Notes: generated from the letters alone by a model not told the origin. Positions 1 to 9,223 are shown, counted from the stretch's first letter. The stretch is DNA of 64,000 nucleotides from Streptomyces sp. NBC_01717 (GCF_036248255.1 NZ_CP109178.1:3472001-3536000); one strand, 5' to 3'. Made by a program: numbers and translations.

Positions 1-1
1 G

Positions 2-631
2 GGTCAGACGCTGACCCAGGGGGCGGCGAACCTCACCGGCGCGAAGATCAGCCTGTGGCCGGACAGCGCGGCGGCCGAAACGGAGAACGAGGTGGAGACG
101 AAGGTCTTCATGCCCCTGCGCTTCGTGGCGCAGGCGACCTGGGGCGGTCCGAAGCCGAGCCCGACGTACGCCGGTTTCGAGACGCTCGCCCGGAAGATCG
201 GTCACGCGCCGGGCTGGGAGAACACCGACCGCGCCCCGCTCGCCGACGGTACGTACCGGCTGACCACGGGTGCGAAGGCGCTGGCCCCCGCGGCGGGTGC
301 GGGCGTGTCCCTGGTCAGGAACAGCGCGGCCTCCTGGGCGCTGACGGCGACCGCCGACGGGTACTACACGGTGCGGTCCACGGAGAACGGTCAGTGCCTG
401 GACGCGGTGCGCGGCAAGAAGTATCTGGGCGCGCCGCTGGAGGTGGGGGCGGAACTGTCACTCGCGAACTGCTCGACGACCGCGCGTACCCAGCGCTGGC
501 AGCTGGACACCGGGGCGGGTGCGCTGACGCTGCGCAACGCGATCTCGCAGCTGCATCTGACGGAGCGTGCGTCGGACGGCGCCGCGGTGCAGACGACGGG
601 CGCGACCCGGCTGACGGCGCGCGCCGCCTGA
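2..631 (+). CDS. beta-N-acetylhexosaminidase (GH20), C-terminal part, with beta-trefoil-like tail
   Basis: This is the last 209 codons of a gene whose start lies left of the window; the frame is open from base 2. The first ~55 residues read like the end of a GH20 beta-hexosaminidase barrel (SLWPD..., then MPLRFVAQATW, where the Trp lines the sugar pocket in this family). The last ~130 residues (GTYRLTTG, GQCLDAVRG, TQRWQLDTG) look like a ricin-type beta-trefoil or lectin-like module, suggesting a secreted enzyme that binds chitin-like or glycan substrates. The signal peptide and the catalytic Asp-Glu pair would lie outside the window. I am confident of the family and less so of the tail fold. 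Confidence 0.8.
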   Translation, partial: GQTLTQGAANLTGAKISLWPDSAAAETENEVETKVFMPLRFVAQATWGGPKPSPTYAGFETLARKIGHAPGWENTDRAPLADGTYRLTTGAKALAPAAGAGVSLVRNSAASWALTATADGYYTVRSTENGQCLDAVRGKKYLGAPLEVGAELSLANCSTTARTQRWQLDTGAGALTLRNAISQLHLTERASDGAAVQTTGATRLTARAA

Positions 632-824
632 CGAGGTCCGGCTGAGGGCGCCATCCGCCCGATGCGACCCGGCTGACGGTGAAACCCGCCCGATGCCGCA
701 CCGAACGGGGCCCCGCCCGCCGGATCATCTGATCGCCGGCGCGTGGGGCCCTTCCATGTCCGGTGCCGGATGCCCCAATTGGGCGCCCACCGGACCGAAC
801 CTGCCCTCGGTGGAATCCGGAACG

Positions 825-1463
825 TCAGTCGTTCGGCACGATCTCGTAGCGCGGCGTGTTCTCCGCCATCTGCCTCAGCGCGTCCTTGCGGTCGCGCTTC
901 GAGAGCCGGTCGATGTACAGGTAGCCGTACAGGTGGTCCGTCTCGTGCTGAAGGCAGCGCGCGAAGTAACCGTCGCCGCGGACCTTGATCGGGTTGCCCT
1001 TGGCGTCCTGTCCGCGCACCACCGCGTAGTCCGGGCGGGCCAGCGAGGCGTATGCCGTCGGGACGGAGAGGCAGCCCTCGTTGGAGTCGTCCAGGACGCG
1101 CTCCTCGGGCGGCAGCTCGTCCAGCACCGGGTTGCAGACGACGCCCACGTGCCGCACACCGTCGTCGTCCGGGCAGTCGTAGACGAAGACCTTGAGGTCC
1201 ACACCGATCTGGTTGGCGGCCAGGCCCACGCCCTCAGCCGTCCGCTGGCTGGCGAACATGTCGTCGATCAGCTTGCCCAGCTCGTCGCCGAACTCGGTGA
1301 CGTCCTTGCACTCCTTGTGGAGCACCGGGTTGCCCACGACCGTGATCGGCCGGGAGGTGCCACGCTCGCGGTACGCCGCCTCACGCGCCTCACAGTCCTC
1401 GGTGTCCACGACGAATCCCTCGTCGTCGACGCTGATCTGCTCGTCCGTCTCCTGCTGCGCCAT
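825..1463 (-). CDS. def: peptide deformylase
   Basis: This 212-residue enzyme removes the formyl group from the initiator methionine of new proteins. All three family motifs are present: [10 protein letters not shown] (78-87), EGCLSVP (129-135, metal-ligand Cys131) and QHETDHLYG (172-180, His173 and His177 as metal ligands with Glu174 as catalyst). About 36 acidic N-terminal residues precede the conserved core, an extension seen in some actinobacterial deformylases. The ATG has a GAGGAAGG ribosome site. Streptomycetes often carry more than one deformylase, and this copy is not next to fmt, so it may be an additional paralogue. Confidence 0.95.
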   Translation of the reverse strand: MAQQETDEQISVDDEGFVVDTEDCEAREAAYRERGTSRPITVVGNPVLHKECKDVTEFGDELGKLIDDMFASQRTAEGVGLAANQIGVDLKVFVYDCPDDDGVRHVGVVCNPVLDELPPEERVLDDSNEGCLSVPTAYASLARPDYAVVRGQDAKGNPIKVRGDGYFARCLQHETDHLYGYLYIDRLSKRDRKDALRQMAENTPRYEIVPND

Positions 1464-1536
1464 GTCCGCCGCACGCCTTCCTCAAAACCCGAATCGATGC
1501 CCGTACAGCGTAACGGCCGGGCCGCGGACGCACGGC

Positions 1537-2529
1537 TCAGCAGACTTCTTCGAGATCCCGCCACTCACGGCTGTCCGGGCTGTCCGCCACCCAGCCGTCC
1601 AGCAGTCCGCGGACCAGCCCCGCCGGCGCCGCTATCCCGCACTCGCGCTCAGGCACCCACAGCTCACCGGCGGTCCGGTGGCCCAGCGGGCCCGGATGGC
1701 CGGGCTCGCTGTGGTCATGCGGATCGAGGTGCTCACCGTCGCCCTCGTCGCTCTCCATCCGGCTCTCCGAACAGGCCCGGCAGAGCAGCCGTACGGACGA
1801 CGACCAGTCCTCGGCGGCGAACCCGGCGTCGGACGCCAGCTGCTCCAGGGCGTCCCGGTCGTCCTCCGTGGCCGCTTCGAGAAGCACCACCCAGGTGGGT
1901 ACGGGGGACGGCGCCCACAGCTCGATCTCGTCGAACACGGGATACGAGGGGCCGGCCGCGGTCACCCGCTCGCCGTGCGGCACCCCGTCGTGCAGGACGA
2001 CCTCGCCCCAGCGCCGCCCGGAGGACGGCAGCGGGATCGAAAGCACTTCCATCCGCGCCGGGTCCAGCCTGCGGCCCCAGACGACCTCGGCCTCGCCCTC
2101 GGGCGACAGCCGTACAGCCGCGCTGCCCAGCTCCATGCCGGCCGGCTCGCTGTTGGCCGCGGCGGTGTGCTGGCCGCTGCCGGGTACCTTCAGGCCGTAG
2201 GCCTGCCAGGCGCGACGGGCGAGCGGCCAGTCCTGCAGTGCGGTGGCGGCGATCCCGACGTTCCACCAGTCCGGGGCGCCGGACTCCTTGTCGAGCAGCG
2301 CCACGGCCCGTAGGCCGGCCGCCCTCGCCTGTTCCCAGTCGTGCCGGAACTTGTGCAGCAGCGCCAGGTTGAACCACGACTCGGAGAGCCAGGGCTCCAG
2401 GTCCGCCGCCCGTGTCAGCAGCGCGCCCGCATCCTCGTACCGGCCGTCGCCGATCAGCGTGAACGCGCGGTCCGTGGCCTGCCGCCAAGAGGCGGAGGGC
2501 CGATGCCGTACCTTCCCGAAGATCTTCAC
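1537..2529 (-). CDS. tetratricopeptide repeat protein
   Basis: A 330-residue cytoplasmic protein whose first ~100 residues form TPR-like helical pairs (DGRYEDAGALLTRAADLEP; ESWFNLALLHKFRHDWEQARAAGLRAVALL; WWNVGIAATALQDWPLARRAW). The rest is a conserved streptomycete region rich in Trp and acidic residues, with no recognised catalytic motif. I place the start at the GTG of VKIFGKVRHRP because the 20 codons upstream have poor third-position GC; an ATG at 2589 is the alternative. Its role is unknown; TPR repeats usually mediate protein contacts. It precedes def on the same strand, with a 73-bp gap between def and this gene. Confidence 0.7.
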   Translation of the reverse strand: MKIFGKVRHRPSASWRQATDRAFTLIGDGRYEDAGALLTRAADLEPWLSESWFNLALLHKFRHDWEQARAAGLRAVALLDKESGAPDWWNVGIAATALQDWPLARRAWQAYGLKVPGSGQHTAAANSEPAGMELGSAAVRLSPEGEAEVVWGRRLDPARMEVLSIPLPSSGRRWGEVVLHDGVPHGERVTAAGPSYPVFDEIELWAPSPVPTWVVLLEAATEDDRDALEQLASDAGFAAEDWSSSVRLLCRACSESRMESDEGDGEHLDPHDHSEPGHPGPLGHRTAGELWVPERECGIAAPAGLVRGLLDGWVADSPDSREWRDLEEVC

Positions 2530-2621
2530 GATTCCCGCCTGTCCCGACTCGGACACCCTCGTTTTCCGGTCTTCTTCGCATCCAACCATGCCCAGCCGGA
2601 CGCCCGCTCATTACCCATGGG

Positions 2622-3887
2622 TTACCCAGGCAGGACGGGGGTCAGACCGCCCCGGGCCAGCACGCGCGCGAGCGATTCCACGACCTCCGGCTGATAGTCG
2701 TGGCCGGTCCCGAGCCTGAGCTGTTCCAGTGCGTCGAGCGGCCCGCTGAGACCTTCCCCGCACAGGTCGTCGTATGCGTTGACAGCCCGGACTATCCGGG
2801 CGGGCAGCGGCTGCTCGCGATACGGGTCGGCCTGCCGCTCCACCACGACGGCGATCTCGGTGTCCACCCCGGTCTGCCGGACGACGGCGCCGCCCAGCAG
2901 CGCTATCCGGCGTTGCTCGGCGGCCGGCAGCGGGGCGGTCGCCCCGTCGGGCACCGGATCGACGAGGGAGAGCTGTCCGATGTCGTGCATCAGGGCCGCG
3001 TACTCCAGCACGGTCAGCTCGGCCCCGGAGAGCCCCAGCTCGCGGCCGACGGCCGTGCAGAGCACCGCCACTCTGCGGGCATGCCCGTGCGGGGTGTAGC
3101 CGGCGATCTCGGTGGACCGGGCGAGCGAGGTGATGGTCTGCCGGTAGGTGGTGCGCACCGCGACGAACCGGCGGAACGACACCTGCGTCAGCAGCAGCGG
3201 CACACAGAGCACGGGCAGCGCCCACAGGCCGGCGACAGAGACCCCCAGGGCCATCACCGCCCCGGTCGCGCAGACCGCCGAACCGATGCCCAGCAGAGCG
3301 CGCAGCTCGTCACGGAGCAGCGGCCCGTACGGGAAGGGGGTACCGGACCGCAGCAGCAGGGCGCCGAGCACCGCGTCGCACAGGGCGGTGAGCACGAGCA
3401 GTACCAGCAGGAAGAGCGCGAAGTACGGGCCGTCGCCGAACCAGACGGCTGACCGGCCGGAGTTGTGGAGCGGCTGGAAGCACACGGCGGCGAAGGAGAC
3501 GATGACGATCCGCCGGGCCACCTGATCGGCGGTGGGCCCGCTGCCGCGTGCCACATGGGGCACGGCGGCGACGAGCTGCGCCGCGACGAGAACGGCGATG
3601 ACCTGAAGGGCTCCGTGGCTGGTCGGCTCGCCGCCGCTGCGGCCGAGAAGCGCGTACGCGAGCGCTCCGGCGGCGCCGATCGGCGCGGGCTCCCGTTCAC
3701 CGGGCAGCGCACCCCAGCGGGCCAGCTCACCGACGGTGATGAGCACACCGAAGGCGAGGGCGAGCCCGGGTTCGTGGAGACCGTGCCAGAGGGTGTGGGC
3801 GAGCCCGGCTACGGCGAGCGCACCGGCGGCGCCTCGGACGGCCAGGACGGCGGGGGGCAGCCGCGTCCGGCCCCGACCGCGACTCAC
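2622..3887 (-). CDS. membrane protein with degenerate HD domain
   Basis: 421 residues: a hydrophobic N-terminal half with several membrane spans (~15-240) followed by an HD-like domain (~255-410). The domain keeps the first His (YTPHGHARRV) and the HD pair (AALMHDIGQL). HDxGK has become HDIGQ, and the second HH pair and the GYP motif are missing, so cyclic-di-GMP hydrolysis is doubtful. It begins with GTG inside a 4-base GTGA overlap with the stop of the intact HD-GYP gene, so the two are translationally coupled. Likely role: a pseudo-enzyme partner or sensor for its neighbour (inference). Confidence 0.75.
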   Translation of the reverse strand: MSRGRGRTRLPPAVLAVRGAAGALAVAGLAHTLWHGLHEPGLALAFGVLITVGELARWGALPGEREPAPIGAAGALAYALLGRSGGEPTSHGALQVIAVLVAAQLVAAVPHVARGSGPTADQVARRIVIVSFAAVCFQPLHNSGRSAVWFGDGPYFALFLLVLLVLTALCDAVLGALLLRSGTPFPYGPLLRDELRALLGIGSAVCATGAVMALGVSVAGLWALPVLCVPLLLTQVSFRRFVAVRTTYRQTITSLARSTEIAGYTPHGHARRVAVLCTAVGRELGLSGAELTVLEYAALMHDIGQLSLVDPVPDGATAPLPAAEQRRIALLGGAVVRQTGVDTEIAVVVERQADPYREQPLPARIVRAVNAYDDLCGEGLSGPLDALEQLRLGTGHDYQPEVVESLARVLARGGLTPVLPG

Positions 3888-5395
3888 CGGGTCCGGTCCA
3901 CGGACGACTGCGCCCCAGGAGCGAGCCCGAACCCGTTGGTGGCCACCGCACGACCGCCGGCCGCATCGAGCCCGTCACCGGGCACCGCACGACCGGCAGC
4001 CGGTTCGGGCCCGTCAGGCGATCGCGGGCGAACCGGCCTCCGGACGGCCCCTGCCCCCGTCCCCTCCCCCACCCTTGGCACCGGCACCGTCTCGTCGGCC
4101 GTCACCACCGTCGACGCCGTCGACCACCCGTGCCGGTCCAGGCCTCGCGCCAGCGCCCGCACCATCTGTGGATCGAACTGCGTGCCCGCACACCGCTTCA
4201 GCTCCTCCACCGCCGCCGGCACCGGCCTCCCTCTCCGGTACGACCGTGTCGACGTCATCGCGTCGAACGCGTCGGCCACCGCGACGACCCTCGCGAACTC
4301 GGGGATCTCCCGCCCGCTGAGCCCGTACGGGTAGCCGCTGCCGTCGAGCCGCTCGTGGTGGTGCAGGATCGCCGCGCGCGCCTCGCCCAGGAAGCCGATG
4401 CCCCGGACGATCTCGTGCCCGTACTCCGGATGCAGTTCGATCACGCGCCGTTCCTCCGGGGTGAGCGGCCCGTCCTTGCGCAGCACCCGGGTCGGGACGC
4501 AGAGCTTGCCGACGTCGTGCAGGATCCCGGCGAAGCGGAGCACTTCGAGGCGGTCCTCGGCCATGCCGAGTTCCCTGGCGATCAGTACGGAGGCCCGCCC
4601 CACGCGCTCGCTGTGCCCGCGGGTGTACGTGTCCTTGATGTCGACGGCCTGCACGAGCGCCCTGATGGTGGCGCGGTGTGCGGCGTGCTCACGGTGGTAC
4701 TGGGAGAAGATCCAGCAGGAGATGTACATCGGCAGCAGGACGAAGAGCGCGGACACCGGTCCGTACGAGCTGCGCCACAGCACGGCCATCATCAGCCCGG
4801 CGAGACCGTGCACCAGGTGCGGTCCGAGCGAGCGCGGCAGGAGCCCGCTCCAGGCGTGTCGCAGCGGCAGGCGTTCGGCCGTGGCCAGGATCGAGCCGTC
4901 CAGGGCGGTCAGGACGAGGCTGAAGGCCAGCGCGGCGGCGCAGGCGGGCAGCAGCGCGTACGGGAAGTCGGGCAGCCGTTCGGGACCCGGTCCGCCGAGC
5001 GTGGCGCCGCCGCCGAGCAGACCGTGGACGCACGACGCCGCCCAGACGGTGAGGGCGAGCTGGGCCGCCCGCCAGATGCGGCGGGCCGTGGCGGGCGCGT
5101 GCTCGACCCGGCCGACGAGCGAGCCGGGGATCGCGACCAGCGCGGCGGCTGCGGGCGGCAGCAGGAACGCGGCGGCGAGCAGCAGCGGGAAGAACGATCC
5201 GGCACTGATCGGCACGGAGCTGCCGAGGAGGCGGCAGCGGCCCGGAAGCTCGCAGGCCAGATAGAGCGCAGTGAGCAGTCCGACGGTGGTCCACGCGATC
5301 CCCGCACCGGGACGCAATGCGGGCAGCGCACAGAGCGTGGCACAGACCACTGCGGTCAGAATGTGCGCGCGCGCCGCTAACGGTGTGGCTCTCAC
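3884..5395 (-). CDS. membrane HD-GYP domain phosphodiesterase
   Basis: About 503 residues. An N-terminal membrane domain with multiple spans is followed by a full HD-GYP domain (YTRGHSERV; GILHDVGKL; HPEYGHEIV; HHHERLDGSGYP; VADAFDAMTSTRSYR). HD-GYP proteins hydrolyse cyclic-di-GMP, which in streptomycetes governs development through BldD. The Pro/Arg/Gly-rich C-terminal tail (~80 residues) is low in complexity. I take the GTG at 5395 (VRATPLAARAHIL) because the 30 codons back to the ATG at 5485 have AT-rich third positions and contain a TTGACC box. It is coupled by GTGA overlap to the degenerate HD gene downstream. Confidence 0.85.
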   Translation of the reverse strand: MRATPLAARAHILTAVVCATLCALPALRPGAGIAWTTVGLLTALYLACELPGRCRLLGSSVPISAGSFFPLLLAAAFLLPPAAAALVAIPGSLVGRVEHAPATARRIWRAAQLALTVWAASCVHGLLGGGATLGGPGPERLPDFPYALLPACAAALAFSLVLTALDGSILATAERLPLRHAWSGLLPRSLGPHLVHGLAGLMMAVLWRSSYGPVSALFVLLPMYISCWIFSQYHREHAAHRATIRALVQAVDIKDTYTRGHSERVGRASVLIARELGMAEDRLEVLRFAGILHDVGKLCVPTRVLRKDGPLTPEERRVIELHPEYGHEIVRGIGFLGEARAAILHHHERLDGSGYPYGLSGREIPEFARVVAVADAFDAMTSTRSYRRGRPVPAAVEELKRCAGTQFDPQMVRALARGLDRHGWSTASTVVTADETVPVPRVGEGTGAGAVRRPVRPRSPDGPEPAAGRAVPGDGLDAAGGRAVATNGFGLAPGAQSSVDRTR

Positions 5396-5524
5396 CCGCC
5401 CCACCCGCCCCCCAACGATGGTCAATGGAGGCGCCAGGCTAGCGAGTTGGGCCCTTGATCGAGTGCCGATGTGCGTGATTAGCACGTTCGGGTGAGTTCG
5501 GGCGGTGTGTACGCCGTACCGGTG

Positions 5525-5573
5525 GTACGTGTGAGGGCGCGCTGCGACTGTCGCAGCGCGCCCTCACACGTAC
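5525..5573 (-). terminator. perfect 23-bp inverted repeat, terminator of sigR-rsrA
   Basis: Two 23-base arms (5525-5547 and 5551-5573) pair perfectly around a 3-base loop, 80 bases past the rsrA stop. It is GC-rich with no T-run, as is common for streptomycete terminators, and could act on both strands. Confidence 0.75.
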
Positions 5574-5652
5574 AGACGGAGGAGGGAGCTACGGGACGTA
5601 CCACCGCTCAGCGGCTGCCGCCCGTCACTCTCCGGCCCTCACCTGCCGGCCG

Positions 5653-5970
5653 TCACTCGCTGGCGGCGGTCGGCAGCTGGGACTCGGACACCACGTCCTG
5701 ATCCGGCACGGCCTGCCCCGAGCGGATCAGGTCGATCCGGCCCATCACCTTGGAGCGCAGATCGGTCGGCACGTCGTCATGACCGCAGCAGCGCTTCACC
5801 AGCTTCTTCACAGCCTGCTCCAGGCCGTACTTCTCCAGGCACGGGGAGCACTCCTCGAAGTGCACCTCGAACTTGGTGCAGTCGCTGTCGGGCATCTCAT
5901 GGTCGAGGAACTCGTAGAGATGATCGAGGACCTCTGAGCAGTCTGTCTCGTGCGGCTCTCCGCAGCTCAT
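5653..5970 (-). CDS. rsrA: redox-sensing zinc anti-sigma factor RsrA
   Basis: A 105-residue ZAS-family anti-sigma factor that binds SigR under reducing conditions and releases it when disulfide stress forms an intramolecular disulfide and expels zinc. The zinc/redox residues are all visible: Cys11, His37, Cys41 and Cys44, plus Cys3, Cys31, Cys61 and Cys62, with the same numbering as the S. coelicolor protein. Its ATG overlaps the sigR stop by 4 bases (ATGA), which gives coupled, balanced synthesis of sigma and anti-sigma factor. The strong inverted repeat follows the gene. Confidence 0.97.
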   Translation of the reverse strand: MSCGEPHETDCSEVLDHLYEFLDHEMPDSDCTKFEVHFEECSPCLEKYGLEQAVKKLVKRCCGHDDVPTDLRSKVMGRIDLIRSGQAVPDQDVVSESQLPTAASE

Positions 5971-6809
5971 GAGCCCGAGCCTTTCCGATCGTCCGACTCT
6001 CCGGCACCGGCCGGGACGAGCCCGCGGTCACGGGCGTAGTCCTCCAGCATGCCGCGCAGTTGGCGGCGGCCCCGGTGCAGTCGGGACATCACCGTACCGA
6101 TGGGAGTCCCCATGATGTCCGCGATCTCCTTGTAGGCAAAGCCCTCTACATCCGCAAGATAAACCGCGATGCGGAACTCTTCGGGAATCGCCTGCAGTGC
6201 GGACTTCACATCCGAGTCCGGAAGATGGTCGAGAGCCTGCGACTCGGCGGAGCGCAGACCTGTCGACATGTGCGACTCGGCGCGCGCCAGCTGCCAGTCC
6301 TCGATCTCCTCGGCGGCGCTGCGCTGAGGCTCTCGCTGCTTCTTGCGGTACGAATTGATGAAGGTGTTCGTGAGGATGCGGTACATCCATGCCTTGAGGT
6401 TCGTACCCTCGCGGAACTGGTGGAAGGAGCCGTACGCCTTCGCATACGTCTCCTGGACCAGGTCCTCGGCGTCCGCGGGGTTGCGCGTCATGCGCAGCGC
6501 GGCCGAGTACATCTGGTCGAGGAAACCGAGGGCGTCCCGCTCGAAGCGCGCGTTGCGCTCGGCGGTCGTCTCCTCCGCGCGGCCGTCGTCGGTCCCTGTG
6601 TCGGTACCGGTGACCGGACCCACCTCCTCCAACGCTGTGGCGGATCCGAAACCGGACCCGCTCGAATCGGAGAATAGTCGACCTTGCTTCGACGCGGGCT
6701 GTCGATCCGATCCGCTCAGTGCCCGCTCGGGAGCGGTCTTCGCCGCGTGCAGCACCGTCCACTCCAGGTCAGCGGCGTTCGAGCGGCGCGGGCAGATGGT
6801 CGAACCCAT
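5967..6809 (-). CDS. sigR: RNA polymerase sigma factor SigR, with long-form (SigR') start
   Basis: An ECF sigma factor of the thiol-oxidative stress response. Region 2 ([29 protein letters not shown]) and region 4 ([37 protein letters not shown]) are intact. The 280-residue frame begins at an ATG with a GGGAG site and carries ~62 extra N-terminal residues. The short form would start near the GTG at 6623 (VGPVTGTD), beside GGAGGAG. In S. coelicolor the extended form SigR' is an unstable, inducible isoform made from the upstream autoregulated promoter; the same layout is visible here. A TATTCT hexamer at 6671-6676 (read on the minus strand) may be the -10 of the internal constitutive promoter. 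Confidence 0.95.
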   Translation of the reverse strand: MGSTICPRRSNAADLEWTVLHAAKTAPERALSGSDRQPASKQGRLFSDSSGSGFGSATALEEVGPVTGTDTGTDDGRAEETTAERNARFERDALGFLDQMYSAALRMTRNPADAEDLVQETYAKAYGSFHQFREGTNLKAWMYRILTNTFINSYRKKQREPQRSAAEEIEDWQLARAESHMSTGLRSAESQALDHLPDSDVKSALQAIPEEFRIAVYLADVEGFAYKEIADIMGTPIGTVMSRLHRGRRQLRGMLEDYARDRGLVPAGAGESDDRKGSGS

Positions 6810-6859
6810 GCGACGGACTCCCTCTCCACATACGACGTTGATGTACCGATGTCCGCAAC

Positions 6860-6885
6860 AACAGTGGCCCCCTACTCAACATTCC
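6860..6885 (-). promoter_or_regulatory. SigR-dependent promoter upstream of sigR (p2-type)
   Basis: Read on the minus strand: GGGAAT (GGAAT at 6885-6881), exactly 18 bases, then GTT (6862-6860). This is the known SigR consensus GGAAT-N18-GTT with no mismatch. It lies ~50 bases upstream of the long-form ATG, as expected for autoregulation. Confidence 0.9.
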
Positions 6886-6969
6886 CGGGGCTGTGGCCGG
6901 TCTCCGCGAGGGTGATCCGATCCACCCGAAAGGAGGCGTGCCCGGTGTGCGAGGGGGACGGGCCGGGTG

Positions 6970-7623
6970 TTACGGGAGCCGGTCCAGCCAGGCGGTGACG
7001 GCGGCGGTGAGGATCTCCATCGCCTGATCCTGGGTCAGGTCGGCCTTCTTCGGGACGGCGAACCCGTGGTCCCCGTACGGCACCTCGGTGATCTCATACT
7101 CCCCCCTGGGGAATTCGGCGGGCCGTCCGAACGGGTCGTGGCCGCCCTGCACGACGAGCGTGGGCACACCCGAGCCGAGCAGCTCGTCCTTGCGGGACTT
7201 CTCCGGCTTGCCCGGCGGATGCAGCGGGAAACTGAGCGCGAGGACCGCGTGGGCGCCGAGCTCGGTCGCCGTCCGGCAGGCCACCCGGGCACCGGCGCTG
7301 CGTCCCGCAGCGACGACCGGGAGCCCTGGGGCGGTGAGCGCGGGCCACAGGCCGCGCCAGCCGGTGTCCAGGGTCTTCGGGGCGGGTGCGAGTTTCTTCC
7401 CTGCGACCCGCCACGGCTGCTCCACCAGGGCGACGCTCACTCCGTGGGCGGGCAGCGCGGCGGCGAGTGCCTGGAGGTCACGGGCCTCGATGCCGCCGCC
7501 GGCGCCGTGACCGGCGGCGAGCACCAGGCGCGGCTTCTTCGCGGGCAGCCAGGTGATCCGGGCCGACCCGGCGTCGGTGTCGACCGTCTCGGTCGTCGTA
7601 CGAGCTGTCTCTGTGGGACTCAC
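6970..7623 (-). CDS. alpha/beta-hydrolase of the KANL3/Tex30-like (dienelactone hydrolase-related) group
   Basis: 217 residues, cytoplasmic. Visible elements: an oxyanion-type GHGAGGG near the N-terminus, a nucleophile elbow AGRSAGA (GxSxG), an acid residue in GGHDPFG, and a His in YGDHGF near the C-terminus. This is a complete Ser-Asp-His triad. The substrate is unknown. The GTG start (VSPTETA) has AGGATGA upstream and lies 17 bases past the stop of the SRAP gene, so the two are probably cotranscribed. The frame extends further upstream, but only as antisense shadow of the SRAP gene. Confidence 0.8.
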   Translation of the reverse strand: MSPTETARTTTETVDTDAGSARITWLPAKKPRLVLAAGHGAGGGIEARDLQALAAALPAHGVSVALVEQPWRVAGKKLAPAPKTLDTGWRGLWPALTAPGLPVVAAGRSAGARVACRTATELGAHAVLALSFPLHPPGKPEKSRKDELLGSGVPTLVVQGGHDPFGRPAEFPRGEYEITEVPYGDHGFAVPKKADLTQDQAMEILTAAVTAWLDRLP

Positions 7624-7640
7624 GTACTCATCCTGCCCGG

Positions 7641-8456
7641 TCAGAAGAGTGTGCCGACCTCCGGCGCGGCCAGCTCCTCCAGCAGTTCGGGTCCGTTGTT
7701 GCGGACGTTGCTGACGGCGGTGGCCACCGGGTAGGCCCGCATCAGTCCGCCGGGCGGTGGTGCGAGCAGTGCCCGAAGTCCCTCGATGTCCGTGTGCGAG
7801 GGGTCCAGCCAGGCGTCCCAGCGGTCCGGGGTGAGCATCAGCGGCATCCGGGGGTGGATGTCGGCGAGCGCCGCCGGGCCCTCGGCGGGGGCGACGGCGA
7901 GCGGGGTGGTCTCCGCCTCGGTGGTGATCACGGAGCAGGTCACCCACCAGGCCTGCGGGTGGTCGTCGGGCAGGGTGCGGTCGCGCCAGAACTCGTACAG
8001 TCCGGCCATCGCGAAGACCGATCCGTCCGCGGGCGTCACGAAGTACGGCTGCTTGCGGGGGCGCTTCTTCCTCCCCTGCTCCTCCAGCTGCCGCTCGTCG
8101 GTACCGGTGACCCACTCGTAGTAGCCGTCCGCAGGCAGGATGCAGCGCCGTGAGACGAAGGGGCGGCGGAACGACGGCTTCTCGTGGACCGTCTCCGCCC
8201 GGGCGTTGATCATCCGGGCGCCGCCCTCCGGCGACTTGGCCCAGGAGGGCACGAGTCCCCATTTCAGTGCGCGCAGCTGGCGAACCGGACGTTGATCATC
8301 CGCGTCTTTCACCGGGCGTTCCAGTACGGCGTAGACCTCCTTGGTCGGCGCCACGTTGTAGTCGGGCTCCAGCGCCTCCGCCGGTTCCCACTTCTCGACG
8401 CCGAAGAGTCCGGTCAGATCCTCGGGCCGCCGACTCGCTGCATACCGTCCGCACAT
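7641..8456 (-). CDS. SRAP-domain abasic-site DNA-protein crosslinking protein (YedK/HMCES family)
   Basis: 271 residues, covering one SRAP domain. After Met removal, Cys2 (MCGRYAAS) is the nucleophile that forms a thiazolidine crosslink with abasic sites in single-stranded DNA. Other conserved elements are YNVAPTKE (33-40), WGLVPSWAK (66-74), NARAET (84-89), YYEW (Glu114) and IHPRMPLML (His201). The start is fixed by Cys2: an in-frame ATG at 8567 would bury it. The neighbours also match the mycobacterial context, where an SRAP gene lies next to aroA and rsgA. Confidence 0.93.
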   Translation of the reverse strand: MCGRYAASRRPEDLTGLFGVEKWEPAEALEPDYNVAPTKEVYAVLERPVKDADDQRPVRQLRALKWGLVPSWAKSPEGGARMINARAETVHEKPSFRRPFVSRRCILPADGYYEWVTGTDERQLEEQGRKKRPRKQPYFVTPADGSVFAMAGLYEFWRDRTLPDDHPQAWWVTCSVITTEAETTPLAVAPAEGPAALADIHPRMPLMLTPDRWDAWLDPSHTDIEGLRALLAPPPGGLMRAYPVATAVSNVRNNGPELLEELAAPEVGTLF

Positions 8457-8509
8457 AAGTGCCAGACTGCCACGACCCACCGGCACGACCGCAAGGAGCC
8501 GCCCGCACC

Positions 8510-9223
8510 ATGGACAGCACCGATCTCGGCGATCTGTGGGATCGCATATTCGGCACCCAGCCCGCACCCGAGCAGTGGCTGGTGGTCGTGACGGCCACGG
8601 TCGCGCTCATCGCCGTCGTGCCGAACGTCCTGTGGCGGGTCTCCCGCAACACGATCACCATCGCGCACGAGGGCGGCCACGGGCTGGTCGCTCTGGTCAC
8701 CGGGCGCAAGCTGCAGGGCATCCGGCTGCACTCGGACACCAGCGGGCTGACCGTCAGCCGTGGCAGGCCCACCGGTATCGGCATGATCCTCACCGCGGCG
8801 GCGGGCTACACCGCGCCGCCGCTGCTGGGACTGGGCGGCGCGTGGCTGCTCAGCAGCGGCAGGATCACGCTGTTGCTGTGGGTGGCGACCGCCCTGCTCG
8901 CCGTGATGCTGGTGATGATCCGCAATGTGTACGGGGCGCTCACGGTGATCTTCACCGGCTCGGCCTTCCTGCTGGTGTCCTGGCTCGCCTCGCCCGACGT
9001 GCAGTCGCTGTTCGCATACACCGCGGTGTGGTTCCTGCTGCTCGGCGGTGTGCGTCCGGCGTTCGAGCTCCAGTCGAAGCGCCGCCGCGGCGGCGCACCG
9101 GACTCGGACGCGGACCAGCTGTCCCGGCTCACGGACGTCCCGGCCGCGCTGTGGCTCTTCCTCTTCCACGCGGTGTCGCTCTGCTCACTGATCGGCGGAG
9201 GCCGCTGGCTGCTCGGCCTGTGA
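8510..9223 (+). CDS. membrane zinc metallopeptidase, M50-like
   Basis: 237 residues with about five or six membrane spans. The zinc motif HEGGH (53-57) follows the first span, as in site-2-protease/M50B-like proteins; a clear second-site NPDG-type ligand was not found. The ATG at 8510 has AAGGAG eleven bases upstream. An earlier in-frame ATG at 8459 would overlap the divergent SRAP start and lacks a ribosome site. The family is conserved in actinomycetes. Its substrate is unknown, though regulated intramembrane proteolysis is a reasonable inference. Confidence 0.75.
   Translation: MDSTDLGDLWDRIFGTQPAPEQWLVVVTATVALIAVVPNVLWRVSRNTITIAHEGGHGLVALVTGRKLQGIRLHSDTSGLTVSRGRPTGIGMILTAAAGYTAPPLLGLGGAWLLSSGRITLLLWVATALLAVMLVMIRNVYGALTVIFTGSAFLLVSWLASPDVQSLFAYTAVWFLLLGGVRPAFELQSKRRRGGAPDSDADQLSRLTDVPAALWLFLFHAVSLCSLIGGGRWLLGL

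Noticed and set aside
812..833. GGAAT...GTT near def, possible SigR promoter
   Set aside because: The spacer is 14 bases, not 18, and it lies at the 3' end of def.
693..2372. Long plus-strand open frame antisense to def and the TPR gene
   Set aside because: Arg/Pro/Ala-rich composition, no ribosome site and no domain: a shadow of the minus-strand genes. The same applies to many other long frames here, for example 9581-11686 minus, 16217-18157 minus, 25845-27734 plus, 28135-31194 plus and 59372-61516 plus.
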